A stretch of 32,745 bases of DNA, from the NCBI GenBank assembly GCA_007695365.1, contig REDV01000067.1:1-32745 (forward strand), in the 5' to 3' direction. A program made the translations under genes and the position numbers. This document shows positions 1 through 8,190 of the stretch, piece by piece. The notes below the pieces were generated by a model. The model saw nothing but the letters and a program-made list of their open reading frames with translations, was not told where the DNA came from and made no database searches. The DNA comes from Cryomorphaceae bacterium. GTDB lineage: Bacteria > Bacteroidota > Bacteroidia > Flavobacteriales_D > SKUL01. Numbering within the stretch: position 1 is the stretch's first letter; the number at the start of each line of letters is the position of its first letter.

Positions 1-3000
1 CGGGTAATGGTACCGGCACACTCGTCGCCGTCAACGATGTCGCCACCGTGGGTGATGCTTACGATACCGCAGTTGTCAACAGCCGTAATAAGGCTGGTGT
101 CGGGAGCAGGTACGTCATCAATACAGTCGTAGCTGGCATCGGGCGCACACTCGGTGATTACCGGAGCCTGATCGTCGAACACGAAGATGCTTTGTGAAGC
201 CGTAGCGTTGTTGCCACAGTCATCGGTAGCACTCCAGGTGCGGATGATGGTGTAAGACTGAGGACACTCACCTTCTTCGATCATCTCGCTGAAGATCACA
301 TTCAACTCTTCGGTGCAGTTATCGGTAGCGGTTACTACAGCCGGCTCGGGAATGTTGTCGCAGCTTGCTTCGGTGTCCATTGGAACACCAGCCAATACAG
401 GCGCAATAGAATCGTTAAACGCGATAATCTGTGAGTACTTGGCGATATTACCGCACTCGTCGATTGCATCGTAAATACGGGTAATAAAACCATCGCACTC
501 GTTTCCATTCATGATGTCACCGGCGTGAACAATTTCAACAGGTCCGTCGCAGTTGTCTTCTGCTTCGAGGAGTGCAGTATCCGGAGCGGGAACATCACTG
601 AAGCAAGAAAGGAAGAGGTCATCAGGCACCATAGTAAACTCGGGCGCAATGGTGTCTTCTACCAATATCACTTGCTCAATGGTGGTGCTGTTTCCACAGT
701 TGTCAGTAGCAGTCCAGATGCGGGTAATCTCGTAAGAGCACAAATCTGTGAACTGAGGTCCTTCCTGTCCGTCGAGGAAGATGTTACCCCAACCAGCTAC
801 GTTGTTTCCATCGTAGAAACCGCTGAAGTAGAAGCGGGTGTACATACCCCACTCAGTGTTGCGATTGTTGGCTACGTCTCCAAGCTGGAAGCCATTACCT
901 ACTGGCAGATCGGCCTGGGTAAGGTTCAGGAAGAATCCTTCGTAGTCAAGTACTCCAATCAGCTTGCTCAACCCGGGGTTGATGGTGTAGTAGCTCCAGT
1001 CGTTGTATTCATTGGTAACAAGGTTGTTGTCATCAATGTAGATGCCACCATCTTCGTTCCACTCATCCCATGCTTTTCCATTCTGGAGCCAGAGATCAAC
1101 TTCCCAACCTTTTTGGTTGTAGGTTGTGCTGATTACCGTTCCTTGCAGTCGGGCATTTCCATCAGAATACTGAATGATAGATGCTCCATCCTGGAACTGG
1201 TACTTGTCATTTCCTGGCAGGAAGGTGGCCAGACGCAGTGCAAAGTCATCACCTACAGCAGTGGTAACGCTTGAGATGCTTTGAGCACTGGTAAGTTCGG
1301 TGAATGAAATAGTCACCTCGTCTGCACAATTGTCGGTAGCAGTGAGCTCTTCTGGCTCGGGCACATCATCCGGACATTGAACCACCAGATTATCAGGAAC
1401 AGAATCAAACTCGGGAGCAGTGGTGTCAACGATGGTAATTACCTGAGTGTGCGACACAGTGTTTTCGCAAGTGTCGGTAGCGGTCCATGTACGCAAGATG
1501 GTGTATGCCTCGGGGCAAGCACCTTCCTCAGTGGTTTCACTGAATTCTACAATAACATCAGCATCACAATTGTCGGTAGCGGTTACCATTGCAGGTGCAG
1601 GGATTTCTTCGCTGCACTCAATGGTTGTATCAGCCGGCAGGTTGTGAAGGGTAGGAGCAACGGTATCAACCAGGGTAATGAACTGCTCAAACACTGTTTG
1701 ATTTCCACACTGGTCGGTTGCAGTCCATACACGCTGAATCACACCGGGGCATCCACCTGAGAAGAAGGTCTCTTCAAAATCGATATCCACCTCGCTGCAA
1801 TTATCTTCAGCCTCCAAATCTGCAGGATCGGGCACGTTTGCACAGTCAACTGAGATTTGCATTGCTGGCGGATTGATAAATACCGGTGCTACATCGTCGT
1901 TGTAAGTAATGGTTTGCACGCACTCAGTGCTGTTACCACACTCGTCAGTTGCAACGTATGTGCGAATGATTGTTCCTTCACAATCATCACCGTCCCATTC
2001 ATCACCTGCGTGTGTAATGGTTACCTCACCACAGTTGTCAGTTGCTGTTACCAGAGAGATGTCGGCAGCAGGAACATCATCAATACAGCTGTACTCTGCA
2101 TCGGCAGGGCACTCGGTAACTTCAGGGGCGGTTTCGTCAACGATTGTAATAACCTGAGAAGCTGCAGTAGTATTTCCGCATTCGTCAGTGGCCATCCAGG
2201 TACGGGTGATGACAGATGCCTGTGGGCACTCTTCATCCTGCTCAACCGTTTCGTTGAACATGACAGCCATTGCAGCAGTACAGTTGTCTGAAGCAACTAC
2301 ATCAGCAGGAGCAGGAATTTCTTCTTCACATGAGAGCGTGATATCTGCAGGTACACCGGCCAATACGGGTGCAACTGTATCTGCAACAATGATGGTTTGA
2401 ATGTATTTGGCAAGATTACCGCAAACATCTACTGCATCAAACGTGCGATTGATTACTCCGTTGCATTCGTCACCTTGAATGAAGATATCTCCTGCAAAGG
2501 TGATTTCTACGGGACCACCACAGTTGTCCTCGGCGGCGAGCTCAGAAAGATCAGGAGCAGGAATGTCAGCAAAACACTCGAAGAAGAGGTCATCAGGAGT
2601 TTCAGTAAACTCAGGAGCTGTAGTGTCTTCAACGGTGATGGTTTGGTTTACGATGTTCACGTTTCCGCAGTCATCGGCGGCAATGTAGAAGCGCTCAATT
2701 TCGTAAACGCAAAGGAATTCTGTTTCAGGGTTATCTTCACACTCCTTGTCAACATTGATGTCACCGTGACCGGAAACACTGTTTCCATTCAGCACACCCT
2801 CATAGTGGAACCAGCCGGCAAGACCGTTATTAGAGTTTTTGCCGTTGGCAGCAATACCGCACTGGAATCCGAAGAAATAGTTGGCAGGCATGTGGCTCAA
2901 CTGGAGGAATGAACCTGCAAATTCACCGGCGCCAATCAGGAATGAGTTGTTGTTGTCAAGCTCGTAGTAGTCCCAGTCCAGGTAATTGTCTTCTGCGAGC

Positions 3001-3270
3001 ATGAGGTCATCTTTGTAGCTTCTGCCAAGCTCGCTCCAGTCATTCCAGTCGCGCTTGTTCTCGAGTCGCATGAAAACTTCCCACTGTTGGTTGGGGTTAT
3101 TGATCGCAGTGACTGTACCGGTAATGATCGCAGAACCGTCAGCATACACTTCCATGGTACCCACTCCTGGTTCAAATACGTAGTAGTCGGTTGCACCAGG
3201 AAGGTTAAAGAGAACAATGCTCCAGTCAACACCTGGGCCAACCGCGGTGGTAAGTTCGCAGGTTTCGTCA
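1..3270 (-). repeat. Higher-order protein-coding repeat, unit about 1.96-1.99 kb
   Basis: Within the giant gene, a block of about 655-660 codons recurs. Three landmarks give nearly the same offset: the TTAVG start of the nested domain (3237 versus 1251, 1986 bp), the VPDDLF/TPDDLF repeat (2583 versus 612, 1971 bp) and the CIDDVPA repeat (2077 versus 115, 1962 bp). The repeats occur in the same order in each unit: interrupted repeat, DDLF repeat, LAGVP repeat, then CIDDVP repeat. The second unit is cut by the window edge. The copies are clearly diverged in protein sequence, so this is an old duplication rather than an assembly artefact. Confidence 0.8.
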
Positions 3271-5030
3271 CCAGGGAAAATGGGAGTTTCGAAGTACCAT
3301 GCGCTCACGTCGGCGGTACAGTTGTCAATTGCAGGAATTTCTACAAAAGGAGGAACGTCTTCTTCACACTCGACAGCTATGTCTTCGATGTCTTCTATGA
3401 ACTGAGGAGCTTCGGTGTCGTTGTATTCAAACACCTGCGTGCAGGTATATTCGTTTTGACACTGGTCGAATGCAACGTAAGTGCGCGTTACAGTACCTGT
3501 ACACTCGTCGCCATCAACCACGTCACCTTCCCATGAAACCACAACATCACCGCAGAGACCGGAAGTATCAACAGCATCGGTATTGGGTTCAGGTACGTCA
3601 GTTGAACATTGCACTGTTTCACCTTCCGCACAAACAATGGCTGCGTTGGGATCGTTGCTGGCAATGATGTTTTGTACACAGCTCAACCCTTCAACTGTGC
3701 TGCCGTCAGGAGCAACGATAAACCAGGTGCGGTTGATTTCGGTAACGGGGCAAGTAGAAACAACCTCATCGGTGTAGTCTGCTGAATATATTCCTTCTGG
3801 ATCACCCGTGATGGTAGCATTACCTGTAACTTCGGGGTCGGTTCCTTGCTGACAGAAGACGGAAGCATCTTCGGGGCATTCAATGTCAACACATACGTTT
3901 ACTTCCACCCAAACAGGGTTGGTCATTTCATAACATCCTTCCTCGGCATCAGCATCAATGTCTGCGATATTACCATCTACTTCGAGGCCGGTGATTTCAC
4001 CAGCGTAAGAGATGCCGTAGATGGCATACAATGCCGGGTCGTATCCTTCAAAGTCAAAATTTCCGCTTTGGTTAATCTCGAGGATGTCGCCATCAGCGTT
4101 GGTAAGTACAAAGTCGTAAAATTCACTCGGAGTAACTGCACTTGTCAATACCTGCACGGTTTTGTCGGCGTCGGTATTACAGATCTCCACATTGTTTCCG
4201 GTAAGTGAAGGAGAGGTAAGGTTACCTGCCTGGCAGAAGAAAATGGAGAAGCTGCTTCCTTTGATGAAGACGCCGGAGTCGTATATCGCATCGGTAACGT
4301 CAGCGATAGCAAAACGGAAGGTGTAGGTAGAGTCGGGAACTACAGCAACATTAGCAGTAAGAACAACTGTAAAGCCGTTGTAGGCAATGCTTGAGCCGTT
4401 GTTGTTGTTAACGTAGAACTCCGGGAAGAAAGGAGCACAAGCCTGACCGTTATCATTGATGTTGTTAATGGTAACAGGGTGACTGGTGCCTGGCACCAGC
4501 GCCACATTTGTGTTGGCGTACAATCCACCATCTGGATTGGGGCCATTCACAAAAAACGCAAACACATCGTTAAAGCTTGAGCAAACAAATTCGGGGTACT
4601 CTTCAGATCCGAAAACGTACTGAACCGAAATGTGATTGTCGGTAGGCACGAAGTCGAACTCCAGAATACAGGCGTCGTTGGTGCTCAGACCACCAACCAA
4701 TGCAGCTAATGCAGCATCTCCGGATGTGTTGTGCGCTGTTGATGCGAAGAAACTGGCCGGATTGGCGACTTCAGTGGCTAAGCCGGTCGTTAGAAGTATG
4801 CCTTCGTCCAGGTTCAGGTTCGTAGCATCTCCGTTGCTAAACAGTCCTGCGCCATTAGGGCCGCAGGTAAGAGATACGTTGCTCACAGATACACCACTGC
4901 CTACAATGGAGCTGGCAAGTTGATGAGCATCTGATGAGCTGACAACATTGAGCTGCGCTGATGCCGGGCTGGCTATCAGGCAACACAACGCGATCATCAT
5001 ACTTGTAAAATGCGCGTAAAAGTTTTTCAT
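1..5030 (-). CDS. Giant secreted repeat protein with choice-of-anchor L domain (3' end beyond window)
   Basis: An open frame of at least 1676 codons starts at the ATG at 5028-5030 and is still open at the left edge, so the C-terminus is not seen. Residues 1-26 form a signal peptide ending in SPASAQ. Residues about 27-260 match the choice-of-anchor L family (motifs GSGVSVSNVSL, LDEGILLTTG and QYVFGSEEYPEF). The rest is a chain of about 75-90 aa Ig/HYR-like repeats of the form (C-x-PxP-DNC-x-CP-x-RTW-x-ATDxCGN-x-DxxAP), usually with four Cys each. Two repeats are interrupted by a Trp-rich domain of about 170 aa (738-1280 and 2735-3270). The neighbouring T9SS cargo locus suggests export by T9SS, but its sorting domain would lie outside the window. 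It starts 48 bp after the small exported gene and may be cotranscribed with it. A surface adhesin or structural role is inference. Confidence 0.88.
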   Translation of the reverse strand, partial: MKNFYAHFTSMMIALCCLIASPASAQLNVVSSSDAHQLASSIVGSGVSVSNVSLTCGPNGAGLFSNGDATNLNLDEGILLTTGLATEVANPASFFASTAHNTSGDAALAALVGGLSTNDACILEFDFVPTDNHISVQYVFGSEEYPEFVCSSFNDVFAFFVNGPNPDGGLYANTNVALVPGTSHPVTINNINDNGQACAPFFPEFYVNNNNGSSIAYNGFTVVLTANVAVVPDSTYTFRFAIADVTDAIYDSGVFIKGSSFSIFFCQAGNLTSPSLTGNNVEICNTDADKTVQVLTSAVTPSEFYDFVLTNADGDILEINQSGNFDFEGYDPALYAIYGISYAGEITGLEVDGNIADIDADAEEGCYEMTNPVWVEVNVCVDIECPEDASVFCQQGTDPEVTGNATITGDPEGIYSADYTDEVVSTCPVTEINRTWFIVAPDGSTVEGLSCVQNIIASNDPNAAIVCAEGETVQCSTDVPEPNTDAVDTSGLCGDVVVSWEGDVVDGDECTGTVTRTYVAFDQCQNEYTCTQVFEYNDTEAPQFIEDIEDIAVECEEDVPPFVEIPAIDNCTADVSAWYFETPIFPGDETCELTTAVGPGVDWSIVLFNLPGATDYYVFEPGVGTMEVYADGSAIITGTVTAINNPNQQWEVFMRLENKRDWNDWSELGRSYKDDLMLAEDNYLDWDYYELDNNNSFLIGAGEFAGSFLQLSHMPANYFFGFQCGIAANGKNSNNGLAGWFHYEGVLNGNSVSGHGDINVDKECEDNPETEFLCVYEIERFYIAADDCGNVNIVNQTITVEDTTAPEFTETPDDLFFECFADIPAPDLSELAAEDNCGGPVEITFAGDIFIQGDECNGVINRTFDAVDVCGNLAKYIQTIIVADTVAPVLAGVPADITLSCEEEIPAPADVVASDNCTAAMAVMFNETVEQDEECPQASVITRTWMATDECGNTTAASQVITIVDETAPEVTECPADAEYSCIDDVPAADISLVTATDNCGEVTITHAGDEWDGDDCEGTIIRTYVATDECGNSTECVQTITYNDDVAPVFINPPAMQISVDCANVPDPADLEAEDNCSEVDIDFEETFFSGGCPGVIQRVWTATDQCGNQTVFEQFITLVDTVAPTLHNLPADTTIECSEEIPAPAMVTATDNCDADVIVEFSETTEEGACPEAYTILRTWTATDTCENTVSHTQVITIVDTTAPEFDSVPDNLVVQCPDDVPEPEELTATDNCADEVTISFTELTSAQSISSVTTAVGDDFALRLATFLPGNDKYQFQDGASIIQYSDGNARLQGTVISTTYNQKGWEVDLWLQNGKAWDEWNEDGGIYIDDNNLVTNEYNDWSYYTINPGLSKLIGVLDYEGFFLNLTQADLPVGNGFQLGDVANNRNTEWGMYTRFYFSGFYDGNNVAGWGNIFLDGQEGPQFTDLCSYEITRIWTATDNCGNSTTIEQVILVEDTIAPEFTMVPDDLFLSCFSDVPAPDTALLEAEDNCDGPVEIVHAGDIMNGNECDGFITRIYDAIDECGNIAKYSQIIAFNDSIAPVLAGVPMDTEASCDNIPEPAVVTATDNCTEELNVIFSEMIEEGECPQSYTIIRTWSATDDCGNNATASQSIFVFDDQAPVITECAPDASYDCIDDVPAPDTSLITAVDNCGIVSITHGGDIVDGDECAGTIT

Positions 5031-5078
5031 GTTAGCGAAATTAAAGGGGGTTTCTGAATACAATAGGTTTGAGATGAA

Positions 5079-5450
5079 TTACTCACCAATAGGGTTTTCT
5101 TCCAAACGTTCAGCGAAGTGCGCGTTCCAGGCAGCTACATCCCAGTTTGGTTTGTTGTTGCCTTTCACAACGAGAAGCACTTTGCCCTCAGAAGGCATGC
5201 CGCGAAGAAGAAAGTTTTCGCAACAACGAGCCTGAAAATACTGCGTCATTTCTGCCGGACTTTCAAAGCTCATATGCGAAACGTCGATGATGAAGTGGCC
5301 GTCTGGCTCATCGTTCGCGTTAAGTTCGATGAATCCTTCGGGGGTTAGATTGGCCAAACGCACGTCTTGTGCTGATAGTGTTCCGAAAAGCAAGAGCCCT
5401 ACAAAAGTGAGCATGCTTGTTTTAATGAGGGTAAGTAGTTGTTGCTTCAT
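5079..5450 (-). CDS. Small exported protein of unknown function (123 aa)
   Basis: The ATG at 5448-5450 is followed by a clear signal peptide (MKQQLLTLIK, then a Leu/Val/Phe core ending LFGTLSAQ), giving a mature protein of about 95 aa. I do not recognise the family. The mature part has an Asn/Asp-rich start (ELNANDEPDGHF), a segment IDVSHMSFESPAEM, a vicinal cysteine pair in QARCCENF, and a Trp-containing end (NKPNWDVAAWNAHF). It lies between the terminator of the SprF/OmpA operon and the giant repeat gene, 48 bp upstream of the latter on the same strand, so the two may share a transcript. No consensus TAnnTTTG box was found upstream. A periplasmic or secreted location is supported by the signal peptide; the function is unknown. 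Confidence 0.75.
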   Translation of the reverse strand: MKQQLLTLIKTSMLTFVGLLLFGTLSAQDVRLANLTPEGFIELNANDEPDGHFIIDVSHMSFESPAEMTQYFQARCCENFLLRGMPSEGKVLLVVKGNNKPNWDVAAWNAHFAERLEENPIGE

Positions 5451-5784
5451 AGCTATGTGTTTGATTTTACGTTTTGAAAAAGTTTCAATATTTCGACTTA
5501 GTGAAAATTGACCACGACAAAATTCTGATTTTCGTAGATGAATGTCAAGGGAATGATGTTAAAATGTAGTTTGTTGGTGTCAAGTGCCTGTTTATCAAAT
5601 CAAAATAATGCAGTTCCATTTCCAGGGAAACCTGGAGCAACGGAAATGTGTTTGTGTCGGTATTATTGTAAAGTTCTCGTTATCAATTTTTTTAGAGATT
5701 ACTCTGCCTAATGGCACTAAAAAAGGGTCGTTCATAAGTACGACCCTTTAACCTTCTCAAATCGAGATATAATGTCCCCGTAGG
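5451..5784. other. Intergenic region of 334 bp with one terminator
   Basis: This AT-rich gap separates the PD40-OmpA gene from the 123-aa exported gene, both on the minus strand. It holds the terminator at 5722-5749. The remaining bases should contain the promoter for the downstream genes, but no exact TAnnTTTG box with a TTG at the right distance could be found. No ORF, tRNA or repeat was recognised here. Confidence 0.6.
5716..5749 (-). terminator. Rho-independent terminator of the adhesin/SprF/OmpA operon
   Basis: The arms AAAGGGTCGT (5722-5731) and ACGACCCTTT (5740-5749) form a perfect 10-bp stem with an 8-nt loop. Read on the minus strand, the stem is followed by a T run (the A run on the plus strand that begins at 5719). 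It sits 36 bp beyond the stop of the OmpA-family gene, where an operon terminator is expected. Confidence 0.85.
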
Positions 5785-7173
5785 TTAGTCTCTGAAATAA
5801 ATCTCTACCCTTCGGTTGAGTTGGCGTCCCTCTTCTGTGGCATTGGATGCCGCGGGCTGCTTTTTGCCCTTGCCGGCAATTTCAATTCTTTTTGCGGCAA
5901 TGCCTTTTGACTCCAAATATTCTCTGGCGGCATTCGCCCGGTTTTTCGATAGCGGAAGGTTGTATTCCTGGCTACCGCGATCATCACAGTGGCCTACCAG
6001 ACGTACATTCAAACCGGCATCTTTTTTAAGCTCTTCAACTACAACGTCGAGTACTTCCTTGCTTTTGGTGCGCAGAAAATATTTGTCGTAGTCAAAGTAG
6101 ATGTTATCCAAAGCCTGATTATTTGCAATTTGGCTGCGAGGGTCAATAGGCTTCTGGTCTATTCCCACCACCTTAATGGTATCGTCTTCTTCGAAAACTC
6201 CATCATCACCAAGTTTGGGGTCAGCCGTGTCATCTTCTTCAGCAATCACAGCGTCGTCATCATCTTCTTCCTCTTCAACCACCAATCGGGTGCTGTATAT
6301 GTTGGCAATGGTGTCGTTGCGGCTACTGCAAAAGAAGGCTGTTCCATCTTCGTAAAGAGAAAAGTAGGCATCAAAATCTCCGGAGTTCACTCCAGAGAGG
6401 TTTACCGGAACACTCCAATTGGTCCAGCCTTCATCTTGTCGGTCTGAGTAAAAGATGTCATATCCACCCATTCCGGCACGTCCGTCGGTAGCAAAGTAAA
6501 GTCGTTGTCTGTCGGGAGAGAGGTAGGGTGAAATTTCATCACCTGTTGTGTTGATTCTCTCACCCAGGTTAACAGGAACATTCCAGCTTCCCTGCTCATC
6601 CTTGAGTACAATGTAGAGGTCATTTTTTCCTTTGGAGAAGTTATCCTGCATGGATATGAACATGATATCTTCTTCAGGAGTGACATAAAAGCTATAGAAC
6701 TCATTTACCGGATTCACGCCAGGAACTTTTTCATTTACAGGTGTAGTCCATTTTCCTTCCTGATAGGTAGATTTCGACAAACCGATGCCAGTTTGGTTGC
6801 GGCGCTCATAAGTGTTCACCAGATAAATGGTGTTGCCGTCCTCGCTGATTCCGGCCACGGCATTGTTGCCTTTTGAGTTGAGCGGCCCGAGATCGTTGGA
6901 GGCATCGCTCCAGGTGCCATCATCGTTTTTTCGGCAATGCCAAATGTCGTGGCCACCTTTTACACCGCCTGTGTTATCAGGGTGAAAGGAGCGAACAAAG
7001 AACAGCACGGATCCGTCTTTCGACATCAAAGGCAAGCTTTCTTCGGCAGCACCGCTGTTTACCGCATCAGGCATTTTTTCGGGATTCTCGAATCGCGGCA
7101 CCTGAGCTTCTACAGACATCAGGCTGAAGGTCCAAACAGCCATCAGGGAAACACAAAGTCGTAATAGGTTCAT
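5785..7173 (-). CDS. PD40 beta-propeller and OmpA-domain peptidoglycan-binding protein (T9SS-associated)
   Basis: The protein is 462 aa from the ATG at 7173; a GTG at 7182 is a less likely start. A signal peptide ends near SVEAQ. Residues about 40-290 contain WD40-like PD40 repeats (LFFVRSFHPD, YLSPDRQRLYFATDG, GGYDIFYSDR). An extremely acidic linker at about 298-331 contains runs of E and D. Residues 350-462 are an OmpA C-terminal domain (IYFDYDKYFL, LVGHCDDRGSQEYN, LSKNRA, NRRVEI), with the Asp and Arg residues typical of diaminopimelate binding. Such proteins tether outer-membrane complexes to peptidoglycan; PorE of the T9SS is one example. It starts 13 bp after the PorP/SprF gene and is the last gene of that operon, so a supporting role in secretion or anchoring of the large cargo is the best inference. 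Confidence 0.88.
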   Translation of the reverse strand: MNLLRLCVSLMAVWTFSLMSVEAQVPRFENPEKMPDAVNSGAAEESLPLMSKDGSVLFFVRSFHPDNTGGVKGGHDIWHCRKNDDGTWSDASNDLGPLNSKGNNAVAGISEDGNTIYLVNTYERRNQTGIGLSKSTYQEGKWTTPVNEKVPGVNPVNEFYSFYVTPEEDIMFISMQDNFSKGKNDLYIVLKDEQGSWNVPVNLGERINTTGDEISPYLSPDRQRLYFATDGRAGMGGYDIFYSDRQDEGWTNWSVPVNLSGVNSGDFDAYFSLYEDGTAFFCSSRNDTIANIYSTRLVVEEEEDDDDAVIAEEDDTADPKLGDDGVFEEDDTIKVVGIDQKPIDPRSQIANNQALDNIYFDYDKYFLRTKSKEVLDVVVEELKKDAGLNVRLVGHCDDRGSQEYNLPLSKNRANAAREYLESKGIAAKRIEIAGKGKKQPAASNATEEGRQLNRRVEIYFRD

Positions 7174-7186
7174 GAGCGGCACTGTT

Positions 7187-8170
7187 TTAGTTTTTAAAGA
7201 GCATTAGTCCGAGTACAATTTCGTGGCTACCACTGCTGAAGGTGTTCAGGCCGGATAGCGTGTAGTCGTATGAGTATCCAACACGCACAAGGTCAGCAAT
7301 CGTAATTCCCAGCATGGCAACTACGGCATCTTCGTGACGGTAACCTACCCCAAGCCAGAATTTCTGCTGATAGTCAAGGCGCATGTTTACATCAAACGAG
7401 AGTGGGGCAGGCCCCTGGTATCGAAGCATGGTGCTTGGTGTTAGACCAAAGTTTTCGCCAAGCCCCAATCTGTAGCCCGCAACCACATAGTGGTGGTCTG
7501 CAAGTCTTGCATCGCTAAGTTCATTGCCTCCAAAGGCAATTTGATTTCTCATGAGCTGGTACAAACCATAGCCGATAAAAAATCTGTCGCTGTAGAACAT
7601 GGCACCGAGATTCAGGTCAAACATATTGGCTTGCTCTCCCTGGCCCACAAAGCGGTTAAATGTGTCGTCATTGGCATCTTGCAGAGTGATGCGGTTCAAG
7701 TCGAACTGCATTCCTGTCCAGCCCAAAGATGCACCCAGGGAGAAGTTGTACTTCTTACCTACAGGAATATGCAAGGCGTACCCCAAATTGATAAATGTTC
7801 GTTGAAACGGACCGTATTCATCTACCATTGCAATACCACCTAAAGCGTGCTTCAGCTTTCGTTTTCCGGTTTCGGCCGGTGCAGCGTACAAGTCAGGTCG
7901 GCTGATGGGGATAGATAATGAAGGGCCGGTATCTTTATCCTGCTTACCCAACACACCTGTTGCGCTGAGGTAGTAGGTTTTAGGCGCATCATCTATTCCA
8001 ACCCATTGCTGTCTTGTGCTCAGGTTGATGTCGAGATAGTCATTCATACCCGCAGCAGCCGGATTCACAACATACATATTGTGCATATACTGACTGTACT
8101 GTGGCAGTTGCTGGCTGTATGCAACTGAAGCTATGAACACCAGGGCTAAAGAGCTTAGATATCTTTTCAT
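7187..8170 (-). CDS. Type IX secretion membrane protein, PorP/SprF family
   Basis: The 327-aa protein has a signal peptide ending in AYSQ, followed at once by the family hallmark QLPQYSQYMHNMYVVNPAAAG. The rest alternates short amphipathic strands with Gly/Asn turns, as expected for an outer-membrane beta-barrel, and ends in LMLFKN. In Flavobacterium johnsoniae, SprF is needed for secretion of SprB, a type B-CTD adhesin encoded next to it. Here the gene lies 20 bp after the stop of a type B-CTD giant protein and 13 bp before an OmpA protein, so a cargo-specific export or attachment role for the upstream adhesin is likely. The symbol is left blank because Bacteroidota genomes carry many paralogues. 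Confidence 0.92.
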   Translation of the reverse strand: MKRYLSSLALVFIASVAYSQQLPQYSQYMHNMYVVNPAAAGMNDYLDINLSTRQQWVGIDDAPKTYYLSATGVLGKQDKDTGPSLSIPISRPDLYAAPAETGKRKLKHALGGIAMVDEYGPFQRTFINLGYALHIPVGKKYNFSLGASLGWTGMQFDLNRITLQDANDDTFNRFVGQGEQANMFDLNLGAMFYSDRFFIGYGLYQLMRNQIAFGGNELSDARLADHHYVVAGYRLGLGENFGLTPSTMLRYQGPAPLSFDVNMRLDYQQKFWLGVGYRHEDAVVAMLGITIADLVRVGYSYDYTLSGLNTFSSGSHEIVLGLMLFKN

Positions 8171-8190
8171 GGCTGTGTTTGTCTCTCAGT

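Noticed and set aside
525-4923. Many plus-strand ORFs opposite the left giant gene
   Set aside because: They are complements of the repeat-coding frame. The minus frame is open for 1676 codons with recognisable domains, while the plus ORFs have no family motifs.
5451-5784. tRNA or small RNA gene in the longest intergenic gap
   Set aside because: No cloverleaf or TTC-type T-loop sequence was found; only the terminator hairpin is supported.
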